From an uncultured Bacteroidaceae bacterium (GTDB taxonomy: Bacteria; Bacteroidota; Bacteroidia; Bacteroidales; Bacteroidaceae), in contig CAJGDP010000002.1 of NCBI GenBank assembly GCA_904502235.1, positions 1-64,000 of the forward strand: a stretch of DNA of 64,000 bases. The letters are read 5' to 3'. This document shows positions 33,057 to 42,173 of the stretch, in pieces. A program made the position numbers and the translations under genes. Positions within the stretch are counted from its first letter, which is position 1. Every line of letters starts with the position of its first letter. Under the pieces are notes generated by a model. It searched no databases and had not been told where the DNA came from. It was given only the letters and a program-made list of their open reading frames with translations.

Positions 33057-35435
33057 ATGATTGATTACGAATATGAATTGAACAAGGCGCAGTATGATGC
33101 TGTGTGCTATTGCGACGGACCTTCACTTGTGATTGCAGGTGCGGGTTCGGGAAAGACACGTGTGCTTACATATAAAATCGCTTATCTGCTTGAGAACGGA
33201 TATGAGCCATGGTCGATATTGGCACTTACTTTTACCAACAAGGCTGCGGGCGAAATGAAGGAACGTATCGCCTCAAAGGTGGGCGAGAAGGCTGCTTCTA
33301 TGCTGTGGATGGGAACATTCCACTCCGTGTTCTCAAAGATTCTGCGTCGCGAGGCACATCTTATAGGATATACTCCACAATTTACCATATACGATCAGAG
33401 CGATTCGCGCAGTCTTGTAAAGAGTATCATCAAGGAGATGGAACTTGATGAAAAGATTTACAAGCCTAATGTTGTTGCCGAGCGTATTTCAGGTGCAAAA
33501 AGTGCACTAGTCTCGCCACGCGACTACGAAAACAACGGCGGTCTGCGTGGTGATGATGTACGTGCACGTATACCATCCACTTACGAGATCTATAAAAGAT
33601 ACGACGAGCGTTGCCGTCTGGCGAATGCCATGGATTTTGACGATCTGCTTGTAAATACATACCGTCTGTTCCAGGAACATCCCGAAGTGCTTGAGCAGTA
33701 TGTGTCGAGATTCAGATATGTACTTGTGGATGAGTTTCAAGATACCAACTATGTTCAGGGTTGCATTGTTTGGCAACTTACAGAAGCACGTCGTGCCATC
33801 TGTGTGGTAGGTGATGATGCACAGAGCATCTATTCGTTCCGTGGTGCCAACATCAGCAATATTCTTGGCTTTACTGAGCGTTACAAGGGTGCAAAGATAT
33901 TCAAGTTGGAACAGAATTACCGTTCCACAAAGATGATTGTAAATGCGGCAAACAGTCTCATTGAACGTAATAGTGAGCAGATAAAGAAGACTGTGTATTC
34001 TGAGCGTGGCGATGGTGAGCCTCTTGCTCTTTATTCGGCTTATTCCGATTTTGAGGAGGGCGAGATTGTCGCGAACAAGATTGCTGAACTGCGTCGTCGA
34101 GAAGGGCTTGCTTTCAGTGATTTCGCAATACTTTACCGAACCAATGCTCAGTCGCGTATCTTCGAGGAGTCGTTCCGCAAGCGCTCTTACCCTTATCGCA
34201 TATTCGGTGGATTGTCGTTCTATCAGCGCAAGGAGATAAAGGATGTAATTGCCTATTTCCGTCTTATATGCAACAAGGACGACGAAGAGGCTTTCAAGAG
34301 AATAATAAATTACCCGGCACGCGGTATAGGCGACAAGACTGTGCAAAAGGTCAAAGAGTATGCCATGGAGAATGGCATGAGTCTTTGGGATGCCATAGCC
34401 AATCCTTTCGCATCGGCATTGGATTTGTCAAAAGGTACTTTGACAAAATTGGGTGCTTTTGTGGCGATGATTGATGAATTCGCTGTAATGGCTGCCGAAA
34501 AGAATGCTCTTGAACTTGCAAAATATGTTCTGCAAAAGAGTGGCATCAGTTTGGAGATGTCGCGCGACAACACTGTTGAAGGTAAGGCACGTCAGGAGAA
34601 TGTAGAGGAGCTTATAAACGGTATAGCCGATTTCGTTGATTTACGTATGCAGGAGGGTAACTCTAATGCAGGGCTGATAGATTTCCTTTCGGAGGTATCG
34701 CTGATGTCCGACCTTGATTCCGGCGATGAAGAGAATACCGACTGTATTACATTGATGACAATACACTCTGCCAAAGGACTGGAGTTCCCCACGGTGTTTA
34801 TTGTCGGCTTGGAAGAGGAACTCTTCCCCAACCAATGTGCGCAGGCTTCGATGAAGGAGATGGAGGAGGAACGCCGTCTGTTCTATGTGGCAATAACCCG
34901 CGCCAAGGACCATTGTGTCCTGTCTTTTGCAAAGAGCCGTTACCGATATGGACAGTTCAGCTTCTGCGAACCGAGCCGCTTCATTAAAGAGATTGATACA
35001 CGTTATATTGCCATGCAGGGTGGAGTACAGGCGCAACGTACGCAACAACAGACAAACTCGCCACGTATGGGTGGAATGTTCGGACGCACCAACACCGGTT
35101 TTTCGCAACGCTCATCGTCATTCGCTACGGAGCAACGCGCTGCTCAGCCTTCTGCACCGCAGACACCTGCAAAGCGTGTCATTTCGGCATCTGCCTTTAT
35201 GGAGAAACCTGCAAATCTGCGCAGAATGAGCGATGTGCAACGCGACTATTATGCGTCCAAGAGCAATCATGCCGCCTTGAGTGTTGGAATGATTGTACAG
35301 CACGATCGCTTTGGAGTGGGTGAGGTACAGGCTACCGAGGGCATCGGTGAGAATGCAAAAGCCACAATACGTTTCCAGAATGCCGGTGTAAAGACATTAC
35401 TTCTTAAATTTGCTAAATTAAAAACCATAGGATAA
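33057..35435 (+). CDS. UvrD/PcrA-type ATP-dependent DNA helicase
   Basis: Superfamily 1A 3'-5' helicase for repair and replication-conflict clearance. 792 aa. Motif Q LNKAQYDAV (8-16), Walker A AGAGSGKT (27-34), motif Ia LTFTNKAAGEMKERI, motif II VDEFQDTN, motif III GDDAQSIYSFRGA, motif IV LEQNYRS, motif V TIHSAKGLEFPTVF and motif VI VAITRAKD are all present. A Gln/Ser-rich linker (about 660-720) leads to a C-terminal Tudor-like segment (GMIVQHDRFGVGEV) as in PcrA. The stop overlaps the start of nspC (TAATG). Confidence 0.95.
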   Translation: MIDYEYELNKAQYDAVCYCDGPSLVIAGAGSGKTRVLTYKIAYLLENGYEPWSILALTFTNKAAGEMKERIASKVGEKAASMLWMGTFHSVFSKILRREAHLIGYTPQFTIYDQSDSRSLVKSIIKEMELDEKIYKPNVVAERISGAKSALVSPRDYENNGGLRGDDVRARIPSTYEIYKRYDERCRLANAMDFDDLLVNTYRLFQEHPEVLEQYVSRFRYVLVDEFQDTNYVQGCIVWQLTEARRAICVVGDDAQSIYSFRGANISNILGFTERYKGAKIFKLEQNYRSTKMIVNAANSLIERNSEQIKKTVYSERGDGEPLALYSAYSDFEEGEIVANKIAELRRREGLAFSDFAILYRTNAQSRIFEESFRKRSYPYRIFGGLSFYQRKEIKDVIAYFRLICNKDDEEAFKRIINYPARGIGDKTVQKVKEYAMENGMSLWDAIANPFASALDLSKGTLTKLGAFVAMIDEFAVMAAEKNALELAKYVLQKSGISLEMSRDNTVEGKARQENVEELINGIADFVDLRMQEGNSNAGLIDFLSEVSLMSDLDSGDEENTDCITLMTIHSAKGLEFPTVFIVGLEEELFPNQCAQASMKEMEEERRLFYVAITRAKDHCVLSFAKSRYRYGQFSFCEPSRFIKEIDTRYIAMQGGVQAQRTQQQTNSPRMGGMFGRTNTGFSQRSSSFATEQRAAQPSAPQTPAKRVISASAFMEKPANLRRMSDVQRDYYASKSNHAALSVGMIVQHDRFGVGEVQATEGIGENAKATIRFQNAGVKTLLLKFAKLKTIG

Positions 35436-36604
35436 TGGATAAAGATATGATAAACAGAGTGCCATCGCCATGTTATGTGATGGAAGAGGCGTTGTTGCGC
35501 CGTAACCTTGAACTTATAAGCCGTGTTGCAAAGGAGTCGGGTGTTGAGATTATTCTTGCCTTCAAGGCATTTGCTTTATGGAAGAGTTTTCCAATTTTCC
35601 GTGAATATATAAAATCGGTTACAGCAAGTTCCATTCACGAGGCACGTCTGGCTTTTGAGGAGTTCGGCAACCGTGCACATGCGTTTTCACCGGCATACAC
35701 CGATAGTGAATTCGGCGAGATGATGCGTTGCTGCAGTCATATATCATTCAACTCATTGTCGCAGTATGAGCGTTTCTATGAGCGTACATTAGGAGCAGAG
35801 CATGCAATTTCATGCGGTATCCGCATTAATCCCGAATACTCTGAAATTGAGACTGAACTTTACAATCCTTGCGCTCCCGGCAGCCGCTTCGGTGTTACTG
35901 CCGACCTGTTGCCCGACGAGTTGCCTGCAGGCATCGAAGGATTCCATTGCCATTGTCATTGCGAGTCAAGCTCGTATGCTCTTGAAAACACTCTTGTACA
36001 TATCGAGGAAAAGTTCGGCAAATGGTTGCCAAAAATCAAATGGTTGAATCTTGGTGGTGGTCACCTTATGACACGTAAGGATTATGATACAGAGCACCTT
36101 ATAGGGCTATTGAAGGGATTGCGTAGCCGTTATCCTAATCTTGAAATAATTCTTGAACCGGGTTCTGCCTTTGCATGGCAAACAGGTTCACTTGTATCAG
36201 AAGTCGTGGATATAGTTGAGAGCCGTGGTATCAGAACAGCTATACTCAACGTAAGTTTTACATGTCATATGCCCGACTGTCTTGAAATGCCATATCAGCC
36301 TGTGGTTACCGATGCCGAGTCATTGGATGCCGATGCTGTAAAGGGAGCACCATTCAGCGAGAATATATACCGTCTTGGTGGTAACAGTTGCTTGAGCGGT
36401 GATTATATGGGTAGCTGGAAATTCAAAGAACCGTTGAAGATTGGTGATAATGTGGTGTTCCAGGATATGATACACTATACCACTGTAAAGACAAATATGT
36501 TCAACGGTATATCGCACCCGAGCATCGCGCTCCTGCATTGCAACGGTGAACTCGAAGTATACAAGATGTTCGGTTACGAGGATTACAGAGACAGAATGTG
36601 CTAA
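35435..36604 (+). CDS. nspC: Carboxynorspermidine decarboxylase
   Basis: PLP-dependent enzyme of the alternative spermidine pathway: decarboxylates carboxy(nor)spermidine. 389 aa, alanine-racemase fold. The PLP lysine is in ILAFKAFALWK (about K42-K48). Other motifs are GFHCHCHCESSS, LGGGHLMT, EPGSAFAWQTG and the CLSGDYMG region with the catalytic Cys. Its partner carboxyspermidine dehydrogenase is not in the window. It overlaps the helicase gene by one base and is 11 nt ahead of queA. Confidence 0.95.
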   Translation: MDKDMINRVPSPCYVMEEALLRRNLELISRVAKESGVEIILAFKAFALWKSFPIFREYIKSVTASSIHEARLAFEEFGNRAHAFSPAYTDSEFGEMMRCCSHISFNSLSQYERFYERTLGAEHAISCGIRINPEYSEIETELYNPCAPGSRFGVTADLLPDELPAGIEGFHCHCHCESSSYALENTLVHIEEKFGKWLPKIKWLNLGGGHLMTRKDYDTEHLIGLLKGLRSRYPNLEIILEPGSAFAWQTGSLVSEVVDIVESRGIRTAILNVSFTCHMPDCLEMPYQPVVTDAESLDADAVKGAPFSENIYRLGGNSCLSGDYMGSWKFKEPLKIGDNVVFQDMIHYTTVKTNMFNGISHPSIALLHCNGELEVYKMFGYEDYRDRMC

Positions 36605-36615
36605 AAAGAGAATAG

Positions 36616-37830
36616 ATGAAACATATTCAGGAAATAGCAATAGCAGAATACGATTATCCATTGTCCGATGAGAGGATTGCAAAATATCCGTTGGCGCAAC
36701 GCGATACATCCAAACTGCTCATATATAATAAAGGAGAGGTTAGCGAGGATAAATTCTCAAACTTGCCGTCATACATAAAGCCCGGGACACTTATGGTGTT
36801 CAACAACACCAAGGTTATTCAGGCGCGTATGCGATTCCGTAAAGAAACTGGTGCGCAGGTCGAGGTGTTTTGTCTTGAACCCGAAACGCCCAACGACTAT
36901 CTACAGATTTTCCAACAGACAGACGAATGTGTTTGGCGTTGTCTTGTGGGCAACTCAAACCGTTGGAAGAGCGGTGTGTTGTCGCAGTGTATAAATGTCG
37001 CTGGCAAGGATGTTACTCTGTCGGTAGAGCGCATAGGTGGCGCGGCTGCTGTAAATTCGGTCCGTTTCTTCTGGGATGGCGGTGTTACCTTTGCCGAACT
37101 GCTCGATGCTGCCGGTGAATTACCAATTCCACCATATTTGAATCGCAAGACTGAGGAGAGCGACAAGAGTACATATCAGACTGTCTATTCAAAGGTAAAG
37201 GGATCTGTTGCCGCTCCTACTGCCGGACTGCATTTTACTCCCGAGGTGCTTGGCGCATTGTCGGAAAACGGTGTGGAACGCGAAGAAGTTACTCTGCACG
37301 TTGGCGCAGGAACATTCAAACCTGTGAAGAGCGAACTTATTGCCGACCATGAGATGCACGAGGAGTATATCGAGGTGCGTAAGGAGTTGCTTGAGAAACT
37401 TATAGCTTCGCAAGCTAATGTAGTGGCTGTGGGTACAACTTCGGTGCGTACTCTCGAAAGCCTTTATTTCCTTGGCGAACTTGTTGCTGAAAATCCCGAT
37501 ATAGATATGGATAGCTTGCATGTAGGGCAGTGGACTCCATATAATCGCGAGCATTCAATCTCTGCTACAGATGCATTGCAGGCGCTTATTGCCTGGCTCG
37601 ACAGCAAAGGCATCGACCGACTTCATTCTCACACGCAGATAATGATTGCTCCGGGGTATGAGTATCGCATAGTAAAGTCCATTGTAACCAATTTCCATCA
37701 GCCAAAGAGTACATTGCTTCTGTTGGTTTCGGCATTCCTTAAAGGCGATTGGCGCAAGATTTACGATTATGCCTTGTCGCACGATTTCCGTTTCCTCAGT
37801 TACGGAGACAGTTCATTGCTTATCCCATAA
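36616..37830 (+). CDS. queA: S-adenosylmethionine:tRNA ribosyltransferase-isomerase
   Basis: Makes epoxyqueuosine in tRNA by moving the ribosyl part of SAM onto preQ1. 404 aa, longer than the roughly 345-aa E. coli enzyme because of an insertion. Motifs: DYPLSDERIAKYPLAQRD near the start, LMVFNNTKVIQARM, VAAPTAGLHFT, LHVGAGTFKPV, VAVGTTSVRTLE and TNFHQPKSTLLLLVSAF. It is co-directional with nspC and the LRR gene. Confidence 0.96.
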   Translation: MKHIQEIAIAEYDYPLSDERIAKYPLAQRDTSKLLIYNKGEVSEDKFSNLPSYIKPGTLMVFNNTKVIQARMRFRKETGAQVEVFCLEPETPNDYLQIFQQTDECVWRCLVGNSNRWKSGVLSQCINVAGKDVTLSVERIGGAAAVNSVRFFWDGGVTFAELLDAAGELPIPPYLNRKTEESDKSTYQTVYSKVKGSVAAPTAGLHFTPEVLGALSENGVEREEVTLHVGAGTFKPVKSELIADHEMHEEYIEVRKELLEKLIASQANVVAVGTTSVRTLESLYFLGELVAENPDIDMDSLHVGQWTPYNREHSISATDALQALIAWLDSKGIDRLHSHTQIMIAPGYEYRIVKSIVTNFHQPKSTLLLLVSAFLKGDWRKIYDYALSHDFRFLSYGDSSLLIP

Positions 37831-37839
37831 AAAACAGTT

Positions 37840-38874
37840 ATGATTGTTAATATAGATAAACTTACATATCTGCTCGACGATAACAAAAAGTGTGCAACAG
37901 TAACCAAGTCGCTTGTTCCTTATAGTGGCGAAGTGGTTATTCCCGATGTCGTGCAACATAATGGAGTGGAGTATCCTGTTACCGATATTCTTGACGAGGC
38001 ATTTGCCGAGTGTGTCGGTTTGCATTCAGTTGTGCTCGGAGAGAATGTCGAAAGCATCGGAATAGGTGCTTTTGAAGGTTGTACAAAACTCTCGAAAGTG
38101 GTGTTCCCTTTTGCCTTGCATGTCATAGGTATGTCGGCTTTCAAGGGATGTACTTCGCTTGAAGAATTTGTGTTGCCAGCCAATGTAATAGTTATAGGCA
38201 AGAATGCCTTTGCCGGATGTACTGCATTGAAGCGTGCTTTCCTGTCGGAAAATCTGATAAACATCGAGCCTTCACTTTTCGATGGTTGTTCTGCACTTGA
38301 GAAGGTATCTATGGGCGGTATGGTTGAGAGTATCGGCGAATATGCTTTTTGTGGATGCTCTGCACTTACCGAAATTTCATTGCCCGAAGGTGTTGTTGCA
38401 ATAGAGGGATGGGCTTTCCGCGACTGTTCTTCGTTGAAGAATATCGTATTGCCGGCATCGGTGGCTGCAGTAAAGAAGGGTGCTTTCTGGGGTTGCTCAT
38501 CGCTTGTTGAATTTGAGTTGCCAAAGGCAGTGAATATGCTCGACCAAGGTGTGCTTGCCAACTGCGCATCATTACATAGTGTAAGATTGCACGATGGAGT
38601 GCTGAGCATCGGTTATGGCGCATTCTATAATTGTACTTCGTTGGAGAACCTTGTTCTTCCTGCTGTTGTAGTGAGTGTCGGTGATCAGGCATTCCGTGGC
38701 TGTACTGCTTTGAACGAACTTCGTGTTCTGTGCGAGGCTGCTCCCATGTGTTCGGGTGAGATTGCCGATGCTGCGGTATATTCAAATACTATGTTACGTG
38801 TGCCTGCAGGTCTTGTAGGTGAATATGGTTTCGCACGTATATGGGAACATTTTGAAAATGTAGAGGAGTTTTAG
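37840..38874 (+). CDS. BspA-type leucine-rich repeat protein
   Basis: 344 residues made almost entirely of LRR_5 (Treponema pallidum-type) repeats of about 23 residues; each has the core GCTSLEEFVLPANVIVIGKNAF style pattern (G-C-x-x-L-x-x-h-x-h-P, then I-G-x-x-A-F). About eleven repeats can be counted between 50 and 315. There is no signal peptide or C-terminal sorting signal, so this copy may be cytoplasmic, unlike surface BspA. It starts 9 nt after queA. Role unknown; protein-protein binding is likely from the fold. Confidence 0.85.
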   Translation: MIVNIDKLTYLLDDNKKCATVTKSLVPYSGEVVIPDVVQHNGVEYPVTDILDEAFAECVGLHSVVLGENVESIGIGAFEGCTKLSKVVFPFALHVIGMSAFKGCTSLEEFVLPANVIVIGKNAFAGCTALKRAFLSENLINIEPSLFDGCSALEKVSMGGMVESIGEYAFCGCSALTEISLPEGVVAIEGWAFRDCSSLKNIVLPASVAAVKKGAFWGCSSLVEFELPKAVNMLDQGVLANCASLHSVRLHDGVLSIGYGAFYNCTSLENLVLPAVVVSVGDQAFRGCTALNELRVLCEAAPMCSGEIADAAVYSNTMLRVPAGLVGEYGFARIWEHFENVEEF

Positions 38875-38925
38875 CATTTTTTAAAACATTTATATCAAGC
38901 GGGTTGTTATCTGGAATATAAACAG

Positions 38926-39189
38926 ATGATGACTCGTTTTTTCTATATATTGCTGTTGCTGCTGATATCGTGTAGCGGAAATAATCCCATACGATATATC
39001 AAGCCTGTGGAAACTGCAGTAAACAACTCCTTTTTCATAGAATACGGCACATTGCCCCACGATTCCTTTCCCCTGCATTATTCAAAGGAAACAGAATCGC
39101 CGAAGGATTCAGACATAATCTCTTATTCCTTTATTGTGAATGAAGGCGACACGGCAATATGGGAAGAGGTGGTAATACGCCAACCATAA
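38926..39189 (+). CDS. Small putative lipoprotein
   Basis: 87 residues. The N-terminus MMTRFFYILLLLLISCSGN is a lipoprotein signal with lipobox LISC (Cys16). The mature part of about 70 residues has no recognised domain. The gap to the LRR gene is 51 bases and a strong terminator follows, so it is probably the last gene of the queA-LRR unit. Function unknown. Confidence 0.6.
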   Translation: MMTRFFYILLLLLISCSGNNPIRYIKPVETAVNNSFFIEYGTLPHDSFPLHYSKETESPKDSDIISYSFIVNEGDTAIWEEVVIRQP

Positions 39190-39190
39190 A

Positions 39191-39226
39191 AAACGACAGA
39201 GTGCTGGGATACACTCTGTCGCAGGG
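39191..39226. terminator. Bidirectional terminator between the lipoprotein gene and addB
   Basis: Perfect 10-bp stem CGACAGAGTG/CACTCTGTCG with an 8-base loop, A-rich on the left, placed between convergent genes. Confidence 0.8.
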
Positions 39227-42169
39227 TTATTTTCCGCATATTTTCTTGTAATCGCAATATTCGCAACGTTTTTCGTCAGGAGCGGGGGAGAATGGTACAT
39301 TCTTGTCGAAAATCTCTCTTAGAATGACATCAAGCCTATCGAGAAACTCCTGCTTTATGTCAGCGATACCGGTCAACGGTTTCTGGCTCACGTCAACCAT
39401 GTAATCATCGCGTTTCGCGCCATTGTTTTCCTTATGTACATAGAGCAGATGTGGTGAGACTTCTGTCGGTTTCAAAGGTTTTAGGATATTGCACCAGTCG
39501 CATCCGCCACCGCTTGTCCTTACCGGCTTGCCTGCCAACAGTTCATCTATTGCAATTGAATAGAGAATGGATTGCAGACGGTAGTTCGATGATTTTCCCT
39601 CGTGAGCGAAAATCTCTTCCAATGATGTCTTTGTGTCGCTTTTACCGCCACCGGTCTTGTAGTCGATGATGTTTACTCTGTTGCCTTTGACATCGATACG
39701 GTCTATTGTACCGCCTATTTCAAGGTCGATTTTCGTACCGTTGCTTTCGATGCTGTGAGGCATGGCAATCTCGCCCTCGCCACATATATAATATATGGGC
39801 AGTGCGCTCTTGTCTATGTTCAGCAAGTGTATAAGGAATCGCTTGAGCATTCCGTGGTTGATGTATTGCTCTCCGTTATATACAGGCTCTCCTCCTTTGA
39901 AGAATGTCTCCTTGAAGGCATCATCCACAAACCTCTTTAGCAGTTCAGTGTTCTTGAGATATGGCTCAATATCATTGATGTTTATTACATTTCCGTTCTT
40001 TGTGAGAGCTTTGTACAACTCTTCTGCCGCTTTGTGGAACACCACTCCAAAGTCGGAAGCATGCATCTCGGTATCAACCTCTTTAGGTGGTTTAAGTCCA
40101 AGTATATAATAGTAGTAGAAGTTCAGCTTACAGTTGATGTATCTGTTTATTGCTGTCGGGGTCAGATGCTTCGCTTTTTTGTTGTAACCCTTATCGAAGC
40201 GTTCGCGCAGTACATTTATCATGGCGTCGGTCTTTTGTATTTCACCGTTTGCCAAGGTGTCGCAAGCCTGTTCTGCACTCAATGCAAGGTGTTTGATATT
40301 GTACAGATTGCTTCCCGATAACTGCAGTATATATCTTGAACATTCCCCACCGCCTCTGCTGTCGCTGGAGTTGTTGTATACAAGCGTTACATTTTCGGCA
40401 CGTTGCAACAGACGGTAGAAGTTGTAGGCATATATGGAATCCCTGTGTTCGCTGAGTGTAAGATTGAATGCACGTCTCAGGTTGTAGGGGATATATGAGT
40501 TTTCTCCCTTGCCCTTAGGTATGTTTCCTTCGTTTACCGAGAGCATTATTATGTTCTTGAAGTCGAGATTGCGTGTCTCGAGCAATCCCATAACCTGCAA
40601 TCCCATGACCGGTTCGCCGTGGAAAGGCATGCTCTGCATTGAGAGCATTCTTATAAGCAGACGACCAGCAGTCGCTTGCTCTATCTCCAGTTCTCCGCTG
40701 TCGAGCAGATGTATTATGCGCTGTATCTGTGTGTGTACCTTCAATGTAGCTTCACAGAAGAGTTTGTTGTATAGTTCGTTCTGCTCATCATTCTCCTTTG
40801 ATGCATTCTGTGATATTTCAAACACCAATGATGCCATGCTTTCCATCCACTCTTTATTGGAAGTGTGGCGTGTGAAAATGCGCTTGAGAAAATCGTCGGT
40901 ATGAAGTTCCTCAAAAGTGGGGTAGAAACGACGCTCGTTCATCAAAGTGTCATACAGCTTCATGCTGTTGGCACTACCGCTGATTACATATGTATGCTTC
41001 AGGATATTGCATATGTTGGTAAGGCTGAATGCACCGCGTTTCTCGCTCCAACCGCGCAACTGCAATTCAACAAGATGTTTTATAAGGCTGAATATGGGTG
41101 TACTTGAAATTGGATAACCCATTGTTACATTCAGGTTCTTTATGTCGTATCCGTTAGCCTTTTCAGGAATTGTGTGCAGTATAGGTTCAAGCATGGTTTC
41201 GTCGCATAGGACAACTGCCGTGTCAATCTCCCGGCTTGTCAGGTTATGGTTGAGCCATTGCGACAGATAACGCGCCTGTATGCTGTTGTTGCTTGCAGAA
41301 ACTACTGTTACACTCTTTTCGCTTTTCAGATTGTTGAAGCCGGCATGTTGTATTGCATTTGGGAAACGCTCAAGATTCTTACGCATGAAATGTCCTGCTT
41401 CGTGATGTAGATTCTTTACATAGAGTTCATCGTAATCCCAATAAAAGAGTGCCTTACCGCACTTTTCGAGGGTGCTGAACAGTTTTGTCTCAACTCCGTT
41501 GAGTGCATTGAAACCTACGAACAGATATTTGTCGTATTCTAATTTCAGGTTGCCGATGTTCTCTATCACATCGCGATAGAGCATTCCTTCGTAAGCGATG
41601 TTCTCTTTGCGCAGGCTCTCCTTGAAATTTGAATAGATGTCGTATAGTCTTTCCCAAATCTCCTTGAATTTATGCTTGATATCGCTTTCTGTCTCGGGCT
41701 TGAAATTCTTGAAGAACTGTTCGATTGATGCCGCCTGTTCCTTGCTCAACGTATCTTTTGCACTTCCCAGTTCGCGTAACTCCTTTATATTGGTAAAGAG
41801 CATTCTAGCATCGACAAGATTCTTGTCGATGTCGTCAAAGTCTCTTACAAGCATTTCGCCCCAATAATAGAAACTGTCGAGTGTCTCAGGTTTCTTGTCG
41901 CTCTCCTTGAACGGCGCGATATATTCCTTGTAAAGTTTGCTTACAAGCAGAATAGGGTCTGCTATTGCAAGGTCGCTGTTCTGTTGGAAGAGTTCGTTAA
42001 TGGTCATATACCTCGGGCTCCACATGGGAACATTGCCGCTCTTTTCGAGCAGGTATTTGTTGAAGAACAATCCGGCACGCTTGTTCGGGAATACTATAGC
42101 AATATTTTCGAGATGTCCGTTGAAACGGGAAAAAACATCGTCGGCAACAAATTTCAAAAATGGTATCAT
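39227..42169 (-). CDS. addB: AddB-like PD-(D/E)XK exonuclease subunit
   Basis: 980 residues. N-terminus IAIVFPNKRAGLFFNKYLLE resembles the inactivated helicase-like start of AddB. The C-terminal nuclease has GGTIDRIDVKGNRVNIIDYKTG (in parts GGTIDRID and VNIIDYKTGG) and RLQSILYSIAID. An Fe-S cluster is indicated by a Cys in YINCKLNFYY and the tail C-x2-C-x5-C (CEYCDYKKIC), the AddB pattern. With the AddA-like helicase 4 nt upstream it would form the end-resection nuclease that feeds RecA. The gene symbol is by family and context. Confidence 0.88.
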   Translation of the reverse strand: MIPFLKFVADDVFSRFNGHLENIAIVFPNKRAGLFFNKYLLEKSGNVPMWSPRYMTINELFQQNSDLAIADPILLVSKLYKEYIAPFKESDKKPETLDSFYYWGEMLVRDFDDIDKNLVDARMLFTNIKELRELGSAKDTLSKEQAASIEQFFKNFKPETESDIKHKFKEIWERLYDIYSNFKESLRKENIAYEGMLYRDVIENIGNLKLEYDKYLFVGFNALNGVETKLFSTLEKCGKALFYWDYDELYVKNLHHEAGHFMRKNLERFPNAIQHAGFNNLKSEKSVTVVSASNNSIQARYLSQWLNHNLTSREIDTAVVLCDETMLEPILHTIPEKANGYDIKNLNVTMGYPISSTPIFSLIKHLVELQLRGWSEKRGAFSLTNICNILKHTYVISGSANSMKLYDTLMNERRFYPTFEELHTDDFLKRIFTRHTSNKEWMESMASLVFEISQNASKENDEQNELYNKLFCEATLKVHTQIQRIIHLLDSGELEIEQATAGRLLIRMLSMQSMPFHGEPVMGLQVMGLLETRNLDFKNIIMLSVNEGNIPKGKGENSYIPYNLRRAFNLTLSEHRDSIYAYNFYRLLQRAENVTLVYNNSSDSRGGGECSRYILQLSGSNLYNIKHLALSAEQACDTLANGEIQKTDAMINVLRERFDKGYNKKAKHLTPTAINRYINCKLNFYYYYILGLKPPKEVDTEMHASDFGVVFHKAAEELYKALTKNGNVININDIEPYLKNTELLKRFVDDAFKETFFKGGEPVYNGEQYINHGMLKRFLIHLLNIDKSALPIYYICGEGEIAMPHSIESNGTKIDLEIGGTIDRIDVKGNRVNIIDYKTGGGKSDTKTSLEEIFAHEGKSSNYRLQSILYSIAIDELLAGKPVRTSGGGCDWCNILKPLKPTEVSPHLLYVHKENNGAKRDDYMVDVSQKPLTGIADIKQEFLDRLDVILREIFDKNVPFSPAPDEKRCEYCDYKKICGK

Positions 42170-42173
42170 TGTT

